From assembly GCA_963692995.1 (NCBI GenBank), contig OY843611.1:3038001-3102000 (forward strand): a stretch of DNA of 64,000 nt, written 5' to 3'. The notes under the pieces were generated by a model, which saw nothing but the letters and a program-made list of their open reading frames with translations, had not been told where the DNA came from and searched no databases. Shown one piece after another: positions 14,517 through 22,686 of the stretch. Both the position numbers and the translations under genes were made by a program. The DNA is from Bin87 sp963692995 (GTDB lineage: Bacteria; Chloroflexota; Dehalococcoidia; Lucifugimonadales; UBA3495). The stretch's first letter is position 1. The number at the start of each line of letters is the position of its first letter.

Positions 14517-15653
14517 CTACCCCGCCACCAGCATCTCGTCGGTGCTCAGCAGCGGCGACAGCAGCCTGGGGCCGTTGTTGGTGACGAGGACCATGTCCTG
14601 GAGGTGCCAGCAGGGGCCGATGTGAGGTTCGAGGGCCACCACCATGCCTTCCTCCAGGACGCGCTCGCTGGATGGGACCATGTAAGGTTCCTGCTGGTGC
14701 CACCAGGCGCCTACGCCGTGGCCGGCCAGGGCGATGTTGCCCGGGAAGTCGGCGGCGTGGAAGGCGTCGTTGGCGAAGTGGTAGATGTCCGCCGTGCGCG
14801 CGCCGGGGACGCACCGGTCGATGGTGGCGCGGTAGATGTCGCGCACGACTTGATAGGTCTGTTGCTGCTCGTCGGAGGGCGGGCCGACGCAGACGGTGCG
14901 GGACTGGTGGCCGGGATAGCCGTTGCGGTAGGCGACGTAGTCGTTGCGGATGATGTCGCCGGCCGCGAAGGGCAGGTCGCTCTCGCCGCCGTAGCCCACG
15001 GTGTTGCGGCTGGAGTTCAGGATGCCGTGGGCCCAGTTGGCGCCGCGGCGCAGGCAACTCTCGATGATGCGACTGTGCACCAGCCGCTCGGTGTCGCCGG
15101 GCCGCACGGTGGGCAGCACCTCCAGGTAGGCTTCGTCCAGCAGCCTGGCGCCGGCTTCCAGGGCTGCCACCTCCTCGGGCGTCTTGATCCAGCGCACCCG
15201 GTCCATCAGTTCCGTGCTGTCCACGATGCGAGCGTTGGGCAGCAGACGGGCGATTTCCTCCCAGCGGTTGGCGCTGACGTAGCTCTTCTCGAACCCGATG
15301 GTCTCCTTGGCGAGGCCCATCTGCCGCAGCACGTCGGCGACCCGCTGGTAGGGCGACTCGGCGTAGTCGTCCACCACTTCGATGCGCTCCAGCCACGAGT
15401 CGCGGCGGGCCAGGGGCGCGGCGTAAGAGTTGAGCGCCAGCGCCGGCTCTCCCGTGCGTGGCCATATCAGCAGCACCTCCCGGGGCGAATCGGGAAACTC
15501 CAGGTGCCGCGCCAAGGTGCCGGGATAGGCGAACCCGGCCAGGTAGGTGAAGTTCTTGCCCGAGCGGGCGACGATGGCCGACACATCCGCTTCGTCCATC
15601 AGCCGGTGCAATCGCTCCACGTTGGCGATTATCTTGCCAAAAGCGTTGGCCAT
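14517..15653 (-). CDS. M24 (pita-bread fold) peptidase-like protein with altered metal ligands
   Basis: The 378-residue protein has the creatinase N-terminal domain and the M24 catalytic fold of Xaa-Pro peptidases and creatinases. The expected five metal ligands are Asp, Asp, His, Glu, Glu. Here Asp238 is kept, the position 11 residues on is His249 (in GYPGHQSRT) instead of Asp, His312 (GHGVGAWWH) and Glu342 (ALEPHI) are kept, and the last Glu is Gln352 (HLQDMVLVT). Two of five differ, so it may work without a normal dimetal centre, as creatinase does. The gene is alone on its strand. A REP-like palindrome lies 54 bases upstream of its start. Confidence 0.85.
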   Translation of the reverse strand: MANAFGKIIANVERLHRLMDEADVSAIVARSGKNFTYLAGFAYPGTLARHLEFPDSPREVLLIWPRTGEPALALNSYAAPLARRDSWLERIEVVDDYAESPYQRVADVLRQMGLAKETIGFEKSYVSANRWEEIARLLPNARIVDSTELMDRVRWIKTPEEVAALEAGARLLDEAYLEVLPTVRPGDTERLVHSRIIESCLRRGANWAHGILNSSRNTVGYGGESDLPFAAGDIIRNDYVAYRNGYPGHQSRTVCVGPPSDEQQQTYQVVRDIYRATIDRCVPGARTADIYHFANDAFHAADFPGNIALAGHGVGAWWHQQEPYMVPSSERVLEEGMVVALEPHIGPCWHLQDMVLVTNNGPRLLSPLLSTDEMLVAG

Positions 15654-15706
15654 GACACTCTCCCCAGACCGTGCTTACAAACCCCGTCATCCCCGCTTTA
15701 CGAACC

Positions 15707-15738
15707 CCGTCATTCCCGCGAAAGCGGGAATCCAGCGC
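15707..15738. repeat. REP-like palindrome, CGTCATTCCCGC family
   Basis: CCGTCATTCCCGC, a GAAA loop and GCGGGAA form a hairpin followed by TCCAGCG. The same element recurs, in either direction, near 20956, 30004, 30076, 38216, 61197 and 63241. A degenerate half copy is at 15685. Confidence 0.85.
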
Positions 15739-15929
15739 GCACAAAATAAGTCCAATTTCCGCTGGCAGTGACTTTCCCGGTTCCTGGCAGACAATCTACC
15801 ACCCTTCACGCCGGCATGCGTACACCTCGGCCGGCTAACGGCAACCGCCGGTTGCCCCATTCTACGGTTTCAATTACGATAGATGAAGCAACCGGCACGC
15901 TTGCGGGCCGGGGTTGAGGGTGAATTTCA

Positions 15930-16928
15930 TTGGCAGAAGTTACCAAGACCAAAGCGTTAGTAACCGGCGGGGCCGGTTTTATTGGATCGCATCTGGTTAA
16001 CCGGTTGCTGCACGGCGGTTACCAGGTGGTAGTGGTGGACAACCTCGCCACGGGTCAATTACGCAATCTGAACCACCAAGCCACCTTTTACCACGTTGAA
16101 CTGAACGACGCGCGGCTGGATCAGATCTTGCAGCGGGAGCGTCCGGAGATCGTGTTCCACCTGGCGGCCCAAACCAGCGTCCGCCAATCGGCCATTGACC
16201 CGGTGGCCGACGCCAATGCCAACGTGGTAGGCACCATTCGGCTGCTGTCCGCTGCGGCCTCGGAGGGTGTGGAGAAGTTCATATTCTCCTCCACCGGGGG
16301 AGCGATTTACGGCGACCCGGACAGCATCCCCTGCGACGAGGCGACGCCGGTGCATCCCTTGACCCCCTACGGCCTGTCCAAGCACGTGGGCGAGCAGTAC
16401 CTGGAACAGTTTCATGAAACCTACGGCCTGGATTACACGATACTGCGCTATGCCAACGTGTATGGGCCGGGACAGGATCCCAATGGCGAAGCGGGGGTCG
16501 TGGCTATTTTCGCCGGCATGATGCTGGAAGGGCAGCAGCCACGCATCTATGGAGACGGCCGGCAAGAACGCGATTTCGTGTACGTTTCCGATGTGGTGGA
16601 AGCGAACCTTGCCGCTATCCGTCGCGGCAATGGTCAAACCTGCAACATCGGCTCCGGTGAGCCGGTTTCCGTCGAGCGGATTTACTCCCTGTTGCAGGAG
16701 ATCACCGGGTTTGACCGGGAACCGGATTACCGCCCCCGGCGGGCCGGCGAGGTACTCAGCATTGCCCTTGATTCCAGCCTGGCTCAGCGGGAACTGCGCT
16801 GGCAGCCCGAGGTGCCGCTGGAGGAGGGGCTGCGCCGGACCGTGGCGCACATCCGGGCTTCGCTGACCGAGCGCCCGTCGCGCTCCGGCAGCAGCGTGGA
16901 ACGCCGTCGTCCCCAATCGCTTCCCTAG
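15930..16928 (+). CDS. NAD-dependent sugar-nucleotide epimerase/dehydratase (GalE-like)
   Basis: This 332-residue extended short-chain dehydrogenase starts with the Rossmann motif VTGGAGFIGSHLV and an acidic VVDNLATG that selects NAD. The catalytic Ser-Ser-Thr stretch FSSTGGAIYGDP and the Tyr-x-x-x-Lys pair in YGLSKHVGEQYLE are both intact. RQERDFVYVSDV is typical of UDP-glucose 4-epimerase and its relatives. It likely acts in surface polysaccharide or nucleotide-sugar metabolism; the substrate is not determined. The start is a TTG with GAGGG upstream. The last 25 residues are a basic Ser/Arg-rich tail not usual for the family. Confidence 0.9.
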   Translation: MAEVTKTKALVTGGAGFIGSHLVNRLLHGGYQVVVVDNLATGQLRNLNHQATFYHVELNDARLDQILQRERPEIVFHLAAQTSVRQSAIDPVADANANVVGTIRLLSAAASEGVEKFIFSSTGGAIYGDPDSIPCDEATPVHPLTPYGLSKHVGEQYLEQFHETYGLDYTILRYANVYGPGQDPNGEAGVVAIFAGMMLEGQQPRIYGDGRQERDFVYVSDVVEANLAAIRRGNGQTCNIGSGEPVSVERIYSLLQEITGFDREPDYRPRRAGEVLSIALDSSLAQRELRWQPEVPLEEGLRRTVAHIRASLTERPSRSGSSVERRRPQSLP

Positions 16929-16931
16929 CCT

Positions 16932-17005
16932 TTCCCGGCCGGCGAACCCACTACTTCCGGCCGGCGAACCCACCACTCAACAAGCGGAACCCATCACTCA
17001 ACAGG
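16932..17005 (+). repeat. Short imperfect direct repeats before trxB
   Basis: Two copies of CCGGCCGGCGAACCCAC are followed by two copies of the shorter GGAACC(CA)/ACTCAACA pattern. The last one contains the AGGAGG ribosome site of trxB. The array looks like small duplication slippage. Confidence 0.6.
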
Positions 17006-17018
17006 AGGAACCAAGTCG

Positions 17019-17939
17019 ATGGCAAAGGATTACGACGTTGTGATTCTCGGCGCCGGCGCCGCCGGCATGTCGGCCGGGCTTTACTCCACCCGGGCCATGA
17101 TGAGTACGCTGATGATCGAGAGCATCGGTCCGGGCGGGCAGCTCTTGATCACCGACGATATCGAGAATTATCCCGGGTTTCGGGAAGGCGTGAAGGGTAT
17201 GGAACTGGCCGACGAAATGTACAACCAGGCCCAGCGGTTCGGCGCCGAGATGGAGTTCGCCGAGATCGAGGCGGTGGACAATCTCTACGACGACCGCAAG
17301 CTGGTTCGTACTTCGGAAGGCGACTTCACGGCGCGGGCCCTCATCATCGCCACCGGCGGTTCCCACAACAAGCTGGGGGCGCCGGGCGAGGACGAGTTCA
17401 GCGGACGCGGGGTGTCCTACTGCGCGGTATGCGACGGCAACTTTTTCCGCGGCCAGGACGTGGTGGTCATTGGCGGTGGCGACTCGGCTATGGACGAGAG
17501 CTTCTACCTCACCGGCATCTGCAACTCAGTGACCATTATCCATCGCCGAGACGAATTGCGCGCCACCAAGATGTTGCAGGACCGAGCCTTTGCCAACCCC
17601 AAGTACAAGTGGCTGTGGAGTCACGTTGTTGAAGAGTTCGTCGGCAACGACGTGTTGGAAGCCACCCGCGTCCGGGACCTGAAAACCGGCGCGGTGTACG
17701 ATTACCCCACCGCGGCCGCCTTCGTGTACGTGGGCTTCCACCCCAACACCGAGTATTTCAAGGACCGGCTGGATATGGACGAGCTGGGCCACATCCGCAG
17801 CGACATCCATATGCGAACCAATATCCCCCGGGTGTACGTGTGCGGCGACGCCCGGTCCGAATCGACCCGACAGCTGGGCACGGCGGTGGGCGACGGAATC
17901 ACCGCGGCCTTGACAGCCTTCCACGATCTTTCATCCTGA
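17019..17939 (+). CDS. trxB: Thioredoxin-disulfide reductase
   Basis: TrxB transfers electrons from NADPH through FAD and a redox disulfide to thioredoxin. The 306-residue protein shows the FAD motif VVILGAGAAGMSAGLYSTR, the redox pair Cys135 and Cys138 in SYCAVCDG, the NADPH motif VVVIGGGDSAMDE with HRRDELRA, and the C-terminal FAD motif VYVCGDARSESTRQLGTAVGDG. The length is that of the low-molecular-weight bacterial enzyme. ATG 17019 has an AGGAGGAA site upstream. Thioredoxin itself is not in the window. A 30-base perfect palindrome after the gene probably ends transcription. Confidence 0.95.
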   Translation: MAKDYDVVILGAGAAGMSAGLYSTRAMMSTLMIESIGPGGQLLITDDIENYPGFREGVKGMELADEMYNQAQRFGAEMEFAEIEAVDNLYDDRKLVRTSEGDFTARALIIATGGSHNKLGAPGEDEFSGRGVSYCAVCDGNFFRGQDVVVIGGGDSAMDESFYLTGICNSVTIIHRRDELRATKMLQDRAFANPKYKWLWSHVVEEFVGNDVLEATRVRDLKTGAVYDYPTAAAFVYVGFHPNTEYFKDRLDMDELGHIRSDIHMRTNIPRVYVCGDARSESTRQLGTAVGDGITAALTAFHDLSS

Positions 17940-17948
17940 CCGGCTTAC

Positions 17949-17978
17949 GCTCCGTCCGCCGGCGCCGGCGGACGGAGC
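17949..17978. terminator. Perfect 30-bp palindrome between convergent genes
   Basis: GCTCCGTCCGCCGGC is followed at once by its exact complement GCCGGCGGACGGAGC. It lies between the convergent trxB and subtilase genes and can form a hairpin on either strand. There is no T-run, so rho-independent action is uncertain. Confidence 0.6.
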
Positions 17979-18021
17979 CCGGACATGGCATACCCGGAAC
18001 GCCTCTGTCCCGCCGGCGCGT

Positions 18022-20622
18022 TCAGGGTACGCTGATCGTGTAAGCGCGCAGCACGGCATCGTCCGACCGGCGGCGGATTTCTACGGTGGCGCTCCCGGCC
18101 GAGCAGGCCGACAGGTAGAGCGGGCCGCCGTTACCCCGCGACACCTGGTCGTTTTGCTCCGGCGGGCAGTAGTTGCTGCCGGGACGCGAGGTGTCAATTT
18201 CGAGCCGGGCCGTGCTGCCGGAGGGGTTGGCCACTACATTCACGCGCACCGTGGTGCGGACGGTAAATCTCTGCCAGGCTCCGTCCGCAGTGAAGGCAAC
18301 GCTGCCCGGATGGGGAGACAAGGACGCAGTATCGCCGGGCGGCGTGGGCGCCGGCGTCGGCACGGGTGTGGCAACGGGCGTCGGCACGGGTGTGGCAACG
18401 GGCGTCGGCACCGGCGTCGCAACGGGCGTCGGCAGAAACTTGGCAGCAGACTGCCCGCTCGACTGGCCGCAGCTAGTGGTGTGCGCCACGGCGCACCGAC
18501 TGCCCCGGGCCCGGTAGATGTAACCGTGCGGAAGACCGCTAAAACGCGCCGGCGAAGCGGTGACTCCGCTATTAGAAGCGAAAAACTGCCACTGCTTATT
18601 TACCCATCTTTCCAGAATAAAGTTGTAATGGTGGGCGAAGCTGGCGTCCCAAATGCTCCTGGTGTAATCCAGCAATAGATCATTGGGATTGCCGCTGTCC
18701 AGCCGCAGGGCCAGGCCGGTGGGGGGTGGGGGCGGCGGCAGTTTCGCAAAGCCGTAGCCCCAGGTGTTGTTGGGGTCGGGTGAACCGGGCTGTATGGGGT
18801 CGCGCCGTTTCAGATAGGCGGCAATCTCCGCCGGAGTGTCGTAAGGCGCCCGATGCCCCAGCTTCTGGATGACCAGGGCGGCCAGACCGGCGACCCGGGG
18901 CGTGGAGAAACTGGTTCCGATTGCCGCCCGGTGATTCGCGCCCACCAGGTCAGGCTTGATCCGGCCCTGGGGATTCGCGGCGTTGGGAGCCGGCTCCGGC
19001 GCCGGCCCGCGGCCGCTGAAGTCTTTGATGCCCAGCGGGTTATAGTCGGCCGCTCCCACTGTCAGCATGCCGGAGTTCGCGCTCTCTGCCGGATTCATGA
19101 TGCTGCCGTTGCCGGTGGCGTACTGTAGCCGCAGGCCAGCGGCCCGCACCTGCACCCAGGCCGGCACGCTGTCGCCGCGGGCAAGGGCTAGCGCCAAACA
19201 GTATTGCCCGGTTACGGTGGGGGTGTAGTGCATTACTTCCCGCGGAAACTGCATCGCCCTGCCGTCTTGATCATCCTCACTATATGCGACCCAGTCGGGA
19301 GACGGGCTGTTGCGACGCAAGTGCAGGGTAAAGTCGCTATCCTCGCGGCCCCACACCCCTTCCCACCTCGCACGGAAAGTATATGTCTGACCGCTTTGCA
19401 GGTTGACGGCGAGATTGTTGTAAGCGCTCGCATTTACGCCCGGGTCGAAATCCACATAGCGCGTAGCGGTCAGACTGATGCCGCGCTTGAACCATATATT
19501 TCTTGCCCCGTTGCCGGCCGCGCTTACCCAGAGCATACCGGCATCTACCGCGTCATCCAGAGAGTTCAGCATACTATAGTTGTTAGGGTCAACAAACGAA
19601 GAGGTGCCGTCGCCGGGGCCGTCCCACGCACCAGTCAGTGAATAGTTGATAACGTCAACGTCGTTGGCCGCCATCCAGTCCACGGCTGCTTTTATTCTGG
19701 AGAGTGTACTTGCATCTGCTACGTATAGCGAGACGTTGGGGGCGATTTCAGTCAGCGCTTCGGCGACTTCAGTGCCATGATCATTGGACGGAGGTGGACC
19801 ACTGTTGGTTTCGCAAACCGAAATATTCACCGTATCCACCTTTCCTGACCGGTCGTAGCAGAAGGATCTGGCCGCCGGGGTCAAGTTGGGCAACCTGGTG
19901 CGGAAGTCTTTGAAGCCGTAGTCGATTATCCCCACCTTGACGCCGGCGCCGTTAGCCCCGGCCAGGCGCCAGGCGGCAACGCCGTGCGCATCGACCGGGG
20001 TTCGCTACCCTGACGGCGACCGAAGGCCCGACGCCGGCTGGGCTGGATACTCTTTTTCCATCCGCAAAACCCCCGGCAGATCCGCCAGACTGCGCAACAG
20101 CCATATCGGCACGTAGGCATTACACCCGCCCCGGATTATATCCTCAGGAGGGGGCCGGCCACACAAGATTTGCGAAGCTCCGTTCTCTTCCAAAAAGATC
20201 TCTAGGGCGTCAACCTCCTCCGACGTATCCACGTATATATTCAAGTGTATCAGTTCCGGCGTGGGAGCGGGCTGTTCCGAACCCCCGCTCCCCGACGCGC
20301 CGCTCGCCCCGGCCGACGCTTCGTAATCCTCAATCTTTTGCATGAGGCCGCCAACTACGTGAGCGTATTGCTGATCGTATTGCCGTTCCTCTTGGGTGCG
20401 CGTCGGCGGTGGGGGCAGATCGCCCGTGCCGTCCCAGGTCTCCCAGGGATCGTCCGTCGGCGCGGCGGTCGGTTCGTCCGTCGGCGCGGGTAACGGCGTA
20501 GCAGCGTCCTGCCCCGCCGGGGCGGCCGGCGCGCAGGCCAACGCCGCCACCGCCAAGCCAATCAGCCCCACGGTCAGCATCAGGACGCACCGGCCGATGA
20601 CATTGCGTTGTTTTGGTAGCAT
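18022..20622 (-). pseudogene. Subtilase (S8) lipoprotein gene interrupted by one in-frame amber codon
   Basis: Read through one TAG at 20005-20007, the frame encodes an 866-codon secreted protease. It has a lipoprotein signal (LAVAALAC), a Pro/Thr linker, an I9-like propeptide region (VDTSEEVDALEIFLEENG), then the S8 domain with Asp in VGIIDYGF, His in NDHGTEVAE, the oxyanion AAGN and Ser in GTSFSTPRVAGLAA. A PVATPVPTP linker and a beta-rich C-terminal domain follow. All catalytic residues lie after the stop. In the truncated paralogue at 20986-21780 the same codon is CAG (Gln). The start at 20622 has AAAGGAGGAAAAC before it. It is either a fresh pseudogene or depends on readthrough. A restart at GTG 19935 would lack signal and propeptide. 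Confidence 0.85.
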
Positions 20623-20635
20623 GTTTTCCTCCTTT

Positions 20636-20985
20636 GTCATTCCCGCTCCACCACCGTCATTCCCGCTCCACCACCGTCATTCCCGCTCCGCCACCGTCAT
20701 TCCCGCTCCGCCACCGTCATTCCCGCTCCGCCACCGTCATTCCCGCTCCACCACCGTCATTCCCGCTCCACCACCGTCATTCCCGCTCCACCACCGTCAT
20801 TCCCGCTCCACCACCGTCATTCCCGCTCCACCACCGTCATTCCCGCTCCACCACCGTCATTCCCGCTCCGCCACCGTCATTCCCGCTCCGCCACCGTCAT
20901 TCCCGCTCCGCCACCGTCATTCCCGCTCCGCCACCGTCATTCCCGCTCCGCCACCGTCATTCCCGCGAAAGCGGGAATCCAGCGG
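20636..20985. repeat. 16-unit 20-bp minisatellite ending in a complete REP palindrome
   Basis: Sixteen contiguous units of TCCCGCTCCRCCACCGTCAT run from 20641 to 20960, where R is A or G in the order AAGGGAAAAAAGGGGG. Apart from that base the units are identical. The array starts with GTCAT at 20636 and ends in a full REP hairpin (CGTCATTCCCGCGAAAGCGG...) up to about 20985. Each unit carries the REP outer half CCGTCATTCCCGC, so the array looks like expansion of that element. It directly precedes the ribosome site of the minus-strand subtilase gene. The 20-base period leaves frames open, but it is not taken as coding. Confidence 0.95.
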
Positions 20986-21780
20986 TTTTGCCAGCAAACC
21001 GAGATGTTCACCTTATCCACCTTTGCTGACCGAGCTCAGCGGAAGGGCCTGGCCGGCGCCGTCAGCCCCGGCCAGGCGCCAGGCGGCAACGCCGTGGGCA
21101 TCGACCGGCGTTCGCTGCCCTGACGGCGACCGACGGCCTGACGCCGGCCGGGCTGGACGTTGCTTTTCCATCAGCAGAACCCCCGGCAGATCCGCCAGAC
21201 TGCGCAGCAGCCATACCGGCACATAAGCATTACACCCGCCCCGGATTATATCCTCAGGAGGGGGCCGGCCACACAAGATTTGCGAAGCTCCGTTCTGTTC
21301 CAAAAAGATCTCTAGGGCGTCAACCTCCTCCGACGTATCCACATATACAATCAGGTTTATCAGCTCCGGCGTGGGAGCGGGCTGTTCCGAACCCCCACTC
21401 CCCGACGCGCCGCTCGCCCCGGCCGACGCTTCGTAATCCTCAATTATTTGCATGAGGTTGCCAACTACGTGAGAGTATTGCCGTCTCAATTGCCGTTCCA
21501 GTTGGGTCAGCGTCGGCGGTGGGGGCGGATTGCCCGTGCCGTCCCAAGCCTCCCAGGGGCCTTTCGTCGGCGCGGCGGTCGGTTCAGCCGTCGGCGCGGC
21601 GGTCGGTTCGTCCGTCGGCGCGGCGGTCGGTTCGTCCGTCGGCGCGGGCTGCGGCGTAGCAGCGTCCTGCCCCGCCGGGGCGGCCGGCGCGCAGGCCAAC
21701 GCCGCCACCGCCAGGCCAATCAGCCCTACCGCCAGCATCAGGACACACCGGCCGATGACATTGCGTTGTTTTGGTAGCAT
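20986..21780 (-). pseudogene. Truncated second copy of the 5' part of the subtilase gene
   Basis: From ATG 21780 the first 240 residues closely match the start of the subtilase at 20622: the same lipoprotein signal, a longer DEPTAAPT repeat linker, the same propeptide, and GQRTPVDAHGVAAWRLAGADGAG. The copy then has an internal deletion of about 70 bases that removes the catalytic Asp segment (VGIIDYGFKDF) and shifts the frame to a stop at 21013. Similarity resumes to about 20990, at the position of ISVC in the other gene, and ends at the REP palindrome. The catalytic domain is absent. If expressed, it would give a secreted propeptide-like lipoprotein; a dead fragment is more likely. Confidence 0.85.
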
Positions 21781-21887
21781 GTTTTCCTCCTCGTCCGGTC
21801 GGAGCGTCCTGCCCCGCCTCGGAGCGTCTAGCCCCGCTTGGGGAGTTAAACCCGCTCCGGCAACGTCGGATCAAATTCCAAAGGCGG

Positions 21888-22649
21888 CTACCCGAACACC
21901 GCCCAGGCCAGCGTGACCACGCCAGCTATGACCAGGGAGCCGGCCCACAGCAGGTCCAGGTTAATCCAGCCCCGGCGCAGGAAGGACAGCCCTACCCGGT
22001 AATAGACCACCACCGCTGCGGCCAGCATGGCGGTCAGCATAATCACGGTGTGCATCGCCAGGCCCACCAACCACCAGATCGGGGCATCGGTGAGGGACAG
22101 GAAACTGCCATGGTCGCCCAAGTCGCCGGCAACTCCGGCAGCGGCGGTCGATCCGGTCAGGGCCAGCGCGACGGGCGCCAGCATGAGTCCCGCGCCATGG
22201 GCCGTCGCCATGAGGAACGACCAGGCAATCAGATCCCGACCGCCTACGTTCATGCCCACCCAGCGGGGATGTCGATAGTAGAGGGCCAGGCGGAACAAAC
22301 CGAAGCCCAACAATATCGCGCCGGCGGCGATGCGAACCCAGCGAAGGGGAAGGAACGCCCCCACGAGGGCCAGGGCGACCATGATCAGCGCCACCGAGAT
22401 CAAGTGGCCGACGGCGATGTATCCCGTAGCCGTGTACAGCAGAGCCGGCCGTTGTCGCTGCAAGGCCAGCGCTACGGCGAACAGCCAGCCCATGGCCGGG
22501 TTCAGCCCGTGAAACACCCCCAGGGCGGCCAGTCCCAGCCACGGCCCCAGCGACGTTAGCGCCGCCGGGTCGGGAATGAGGGCGTGCAGTAAGAGCGTCG
22601 TTATCACAAAGTCGGCCGGCTGTAACGACAAAACGGGGCGAATAACCAT
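21888..22649 (-). CDS. Polytopic membrane protein, possibly NicO/UreH-like
   Basis: The 253-residue protein has about six to seven hydrophobic segments with few charged residues between them. Histidine-containing motifs GVFHGLNPAMGW and MATAHGAGLMLAPV within or next to membrane helices recall the metal-binding HG segments of nickel/cobalt and urease-accessory permeases, but the classical HX4D motif is not seen, so transport of metal is only a guess. The ATG at 22649 falls inside a GGGGCGAAT palindrome, and an in-frame GTG at 22607 is a credible alternative. Upstream is the SBP56 gene on the same strand, 37 bases away, so they may be co-transcribed. Confidence 0.6.
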   Translation of the reverse strand: MVIRPVLSLQPADFVITTLLLHALIPDPAALTSLGPWLGLAALGVFHGLNPAMGWLFAVALALQRQRPALLYTATGYIAVGHLISVALIMVALALVGAFLPLRWVRIAAGAILLGFGLFRLALYYRHPRWVGMNVGGRDLIAWSFLMATAHGAGLMLAPVALALTGSTAAAGVAGDLGDHGSFLSLTDAPIWWLVGLAMHTVIMLTAMLAAAVVVYYRVGLSFLRRGWINLDLLWAGSLVIAGVVTLAWAVFG

Positions 22650-22656
22650 TCGCCCC
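22635..22656. repeat. GGGGCGAAT palindrome
   Basis: GGGGCGAAT, AACC and ATTCGCCCC form a perfect 9-bp stem. It resembles the GGGGCGGGTT palindromes at 25603, 41878 and 44304 and lies between the SBP56 and membrane protein genes, where it could act as an attenuator. Confidence 0.7.
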
Positions 22657-22686
22657 TACATTGCTGCTGCGCCGCTGCTTGCGCTT

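Noticed and set aside
20641..20960. CRISPR-like regular array
   Set aside because: The 20-bp units are contiguous with no spacers and have no cas genes; it is a minisatellite.
20396..21226. Long plus-strand open frames over the minisatellite
   Set aside because: A 20-base unit without stops leaves frames open by chance, and the frames run antisense to the subtilase copies.
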